Assembly: GCA_002359495.1 (NCBI GenBank)
Contig: DENB01000066.1
Coordinates: forward strand, 357 to 8,843
From: Enterobacteriaceae bacterium UBA2655
GTDB lineage: Bacteria; Pseudomonadota; Gammaproteobacteria; Enterobacterales; Enterobacteriaceae
Direction: 5' to 3'
Length of the DNA: 8,487 bases
Shown piece by piece: positions 6,881 through 8,487 of the stretch. How positions within the stretch are numbered: position 1 is the stretch's first letter; each line of letters starts with the position of its first letter. The notes beneath the pieces were generated by a model. That model did not search any database and had not been told where the DNA came from. It saw only the letters and a program-made list of their open reading frames with translations. Both the position numbers and the translations under genes were made by a program.

Positions 6881-8487
6881 TTAACGGCTTTGCGGTTTGG
6901 TCGCTGGCGCGGTGGCCTGATGGCTGGCGCTGTGACCGCCCGCGGCGCCTTTGCCTTCAAAGTTGAAAGGCGGGCGCACCCAGTCGCTGTGGCGAGCCGG
7001 TTCAGGCTGCCAGGCCGGCGCAGGCGCTTTGGTCATCGGCGCGGAAGCGTAATGCTTCCAGCGTCCATTTTCCTGCGGCGCGATATCGCGAGCCGCAACC
7101 GGCGCATGCGGTTCTGAAACCGGCTGCTGCGGCGCTTCGGCGGCGACCGGAGCGTTAAGCACCTCGGCGACCTGCTCTTCGCTTTCAGGCGTGACTTCAG
7201 ACGGCGCCTGCTGCGCGATGTCGGCAGCGGCTTCCTCTGCGGCTGCGACCGGCTGAGCCTCCGGAGCTTCCGCGCGGGGCGCGGCTTCTTCGCGAGCCGG
7301 TTCGGCCTCGGCGGCGGTGGCGGCGGCAAGCGCTTCGTCTGCGGCGGAAATCACCGAAGGCTCTTCGTTGACCGGCGCTTCAATCGCCGTGGTGTCATCG
7401 GTATTCACCAGCGTTACCGGCGTCTCCGCCTGCGGCTCTGCGTCATGAACGGCGGCAGCGGCGTCCTGCGTTTCCGGCAGCGTCTCGCTCGCCGCAGCAG
7501 GCAGGGCAACGGCGGTCGCCGTCTCTTCACGGCTATAGTCCGGCGCTTCGTTCACGGCGTCCTGTACCACCGGCGCTTCGCTCTGCGCGACCGGATAACG
7601 GATCCAGACCTTGCCTGACGCCATTTCCGGCGACGCGGCGGCGGCTTCCAGCGGCATGGCTGACTGGGTCGGATAACGTTCGTCACGGTAACGACGACGG
7701 CGCTGACCGCTGACGCGCAGATGACGTGGCGAACGACGTGAGCGGCGCGGCATGTTGCCGTTTTCGCGCGCGTCGTTCTCATCCTGCTCGTCATTTTCCG
7801 AAGGCTCGGCGGCCTGCGCGACGACAGCGCGAAGATCGTCGGTTTCTGAACGACCCGGCTTCGCGTCGGCCTGCGGCTGCGCCGCTTCCGCTTCCTGCTG
7901 CGCGGCGTCGAGGATACGCACTTTCTGGTTCAGCTGGCGCTGTTTACGGCGCGGCATCGCCTGTACGCGTTCTTCTTCCTCAGCCTGCGGCTCTTCGTTC
8001 GCGCTGGTTTGCACGGCCTGCTCGGCGGCTTTCGCCTCCTGCTGGGCGCGTTTCTCTTCCTGACGACGACGCTGACGCTCCGCACGCTGTTCGCGGCGCT
8101 GCTGCTGCTGCTCTTCACGCTGCTGACGAGCCTCTTCGCTCAGCGGCGCTGAACGCTCTTCACGCGCCTCGGCAACCGGCGTCTGACGTTTGTTGCGACG
8201 GTTATCCTCGCGATTTTCGCGCGGCTCGCGGGCTTCACGCGGTTCACGTGGCTCGCGCGCTTCACGCGTCGCGGCATCGCCGTTGCGCGGCGTGCGTTCG
8301 CGGCGCGGATTGCGACGGTTGTTGCGACGATCGGTGCGTTGAGCGTTGCTCTCTTCGTCCGGCGTCGCGTCGGTCTTTTGCACTTCGGCTGTCGCCGTCG
8401 GCGCGGCGACGGTCTCTTCGCCCGCAAAGAGTTTTTTCAGGCCGCCGAACAGACGTCCAATGAAGCCGCCTGATGCGGCAGGGGCCG
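6881..8487 (-). CDS. rne: RNase E, C-terminal degradosome scaffold half (5' part outside window)
   Basis: RNase E is the main endoribonuclease of mRNA decay and rRNA/tRNA processing. Here only its C-terminal 534 codons are seen, open to the window's right edge; the catalytic half lies outside. From N to C: GGFIGRLFGGLKKLF (8426-8470) is the amphipathic membrane-targeting helix. A long Arg/Glu/Gln-rich stretch (about 8010-8340) is the first RNA-binding region. MPRRKQRQLNQKVR (7916-7957) lies in the RhlB helicase-binding area. MPRRSRRSPRHLRVSGQRRR continuing to the Pro of YPTQS (7670-7753) is the second Arg-rich region and matches my recollection of E. coli. MASGKVWIRYP (7592-7624) is the enolase-binding motif. 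The last 53 residues (6884-7042, with APMTKAPAP, RHSDW and FEGKGAAGGH) are the PNPase-binding tail. The linkers are Ala/Glu/Pro-rich and disordered-looking. The part from the membrane helix onward is about 30 residues longer than in E. coli. A GTG at 8383 is only an internal Val. Confidence 0.97.
   Translation of the reverse strand, partial: APAASGGFIGRLFGGLKKLFAGEETVAAPTATAEVQKTDATPDEESNAQRTDRRNNRRNPRRERTPRNGDAATREAREPREPREAREPRENREDNRRNKRQTPVAEAREERSAPLSEEARQQREEQQQQRREQRAERQRRRQEEKRAQQEAKAAEQAVQTSANEEPQAEEEERVQAMPRRKQRQLNQKVRILDAAQQEAEAAQPQADAKPGRSETDDLRAVVAQAAEPSENDEQDENDARENGNMPRRSRRSPRHLRVSGQRRRRYRDERYPTQSAMPLEAAAASPEMASGKVWIRYPVAQSEAPVVQDAVNEAPDYSREETATAVALPAAASETLPETQDAAAAVHDAEPQAETPVTLVNTDDTTAIEAPVNEEPSVISAADEALAAATAAEAEPAREEAAPRAEAPEAQPVAAAEEAAADIAQQAPSEVTPESEEQVAEVLNAPVAAEAPQQPVSEPHAPVAARDIAPQENGRWKHYASAPMTKAPAPAWQPEPARHSDWVRPPFNFEGKGAAGGHSASHQATAPATKPQSR
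8204..8266 (-). repeat. Tandem 9-bp repeats coding Arg-Glu-X in RNase E
   Basis: Seven consecutive 9-base units encode Arg-Glu-X tripeptides. Read N to C, X is Ala, Pro, Pro, Ala, Pro, Asn, Asp. The units differ mainly at third codon positions and in the X codon, so they are degenerate rather than identical copies. They lie in the first arginine-rich RNA-binding region, between the membrane helix and the RhlB site. I do not recall the same run in E. coli RNase E. Confidence 0.85.

Noticed and set aside
7726..8463. 245-codon open frame on the + strand opposite rne
   Set aside because: Composed mainly of Arg, Ala, Ser and Pro, the complement of the Arg/Glu/Ala codons in the RNase E scaffold. 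No upstream ribosome site of note.

Overview
The window is an ordinary enterobacterial flagellar locus, read from the end of flgF through flgG, flgH, flgI, flgJ, flgK and flgL on the + strand. It closes with the convergent 3' half of rne (RNase E) on the - strand. The same flgL/rne arrangement is known from Escherichia coli and Salmonella. The proteins match enterobacterial families nearly end to end. The DNA is GC-rich, and the RNase E scaffold is divergent and rich in Ala, Glu and Arg. Together these point to Enterobacterales, perhaps a Pantoea/Mixta/Erwinia-like genus; the genus is a guess from memory.

Layout. Positions 1-3913 are the downstream part of the flg(A)BCDEFGHIJ rod and ring operon: a proximal rod protein (FlgF, C-terminal end only), the distal rod (FlgG), the L-ring lipoprotein (FlgH), the P-ring protein (FlgI) and the rod cap/muramidase (FlgJ). 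Spacings are short, with a 1-base flgI/flgJ overlap. The one larger spacer (flgG-flgH, 64 bases) holds a hairpin. Positions 3914-4031 hold a near-consensus sigma-28 (FliA) promoter and a foldable leader. They drive flgK and flgL, the two hook-filament junction proteins.

Positions 6662-6880 are the convergent intergenic region. It has a hairpin or palindrome, a strong + strand intrinsic terminator for flgKL, a GC-rich stretch with an inverted repeat, and a - strand intrinsic terminator for rne. Positions 6881-8487 encode the C-terminal scaffold of RNase E, from the amphipathic membrane-binding helix to the PNPase-binding tail.

Together the flagellar genes build the axial structure outward. 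Rod subunits pass through the peptidoglycan that FlgJ cuts, FlgI and FlgH form the bushings in the wall and outer membrane, and FlgK/FlgL join hook to filament once sigma-28 is released.

I see no mobile element, CRISPR array, tRNA, rRNA or novel multigene system. The points most worth a second look are small: a possible sRNA in the flgL 3' UTR, a structured flgK leader, a short tandem repeat in the RNA-binding part of RNase E, and the flgG-flgH junction.
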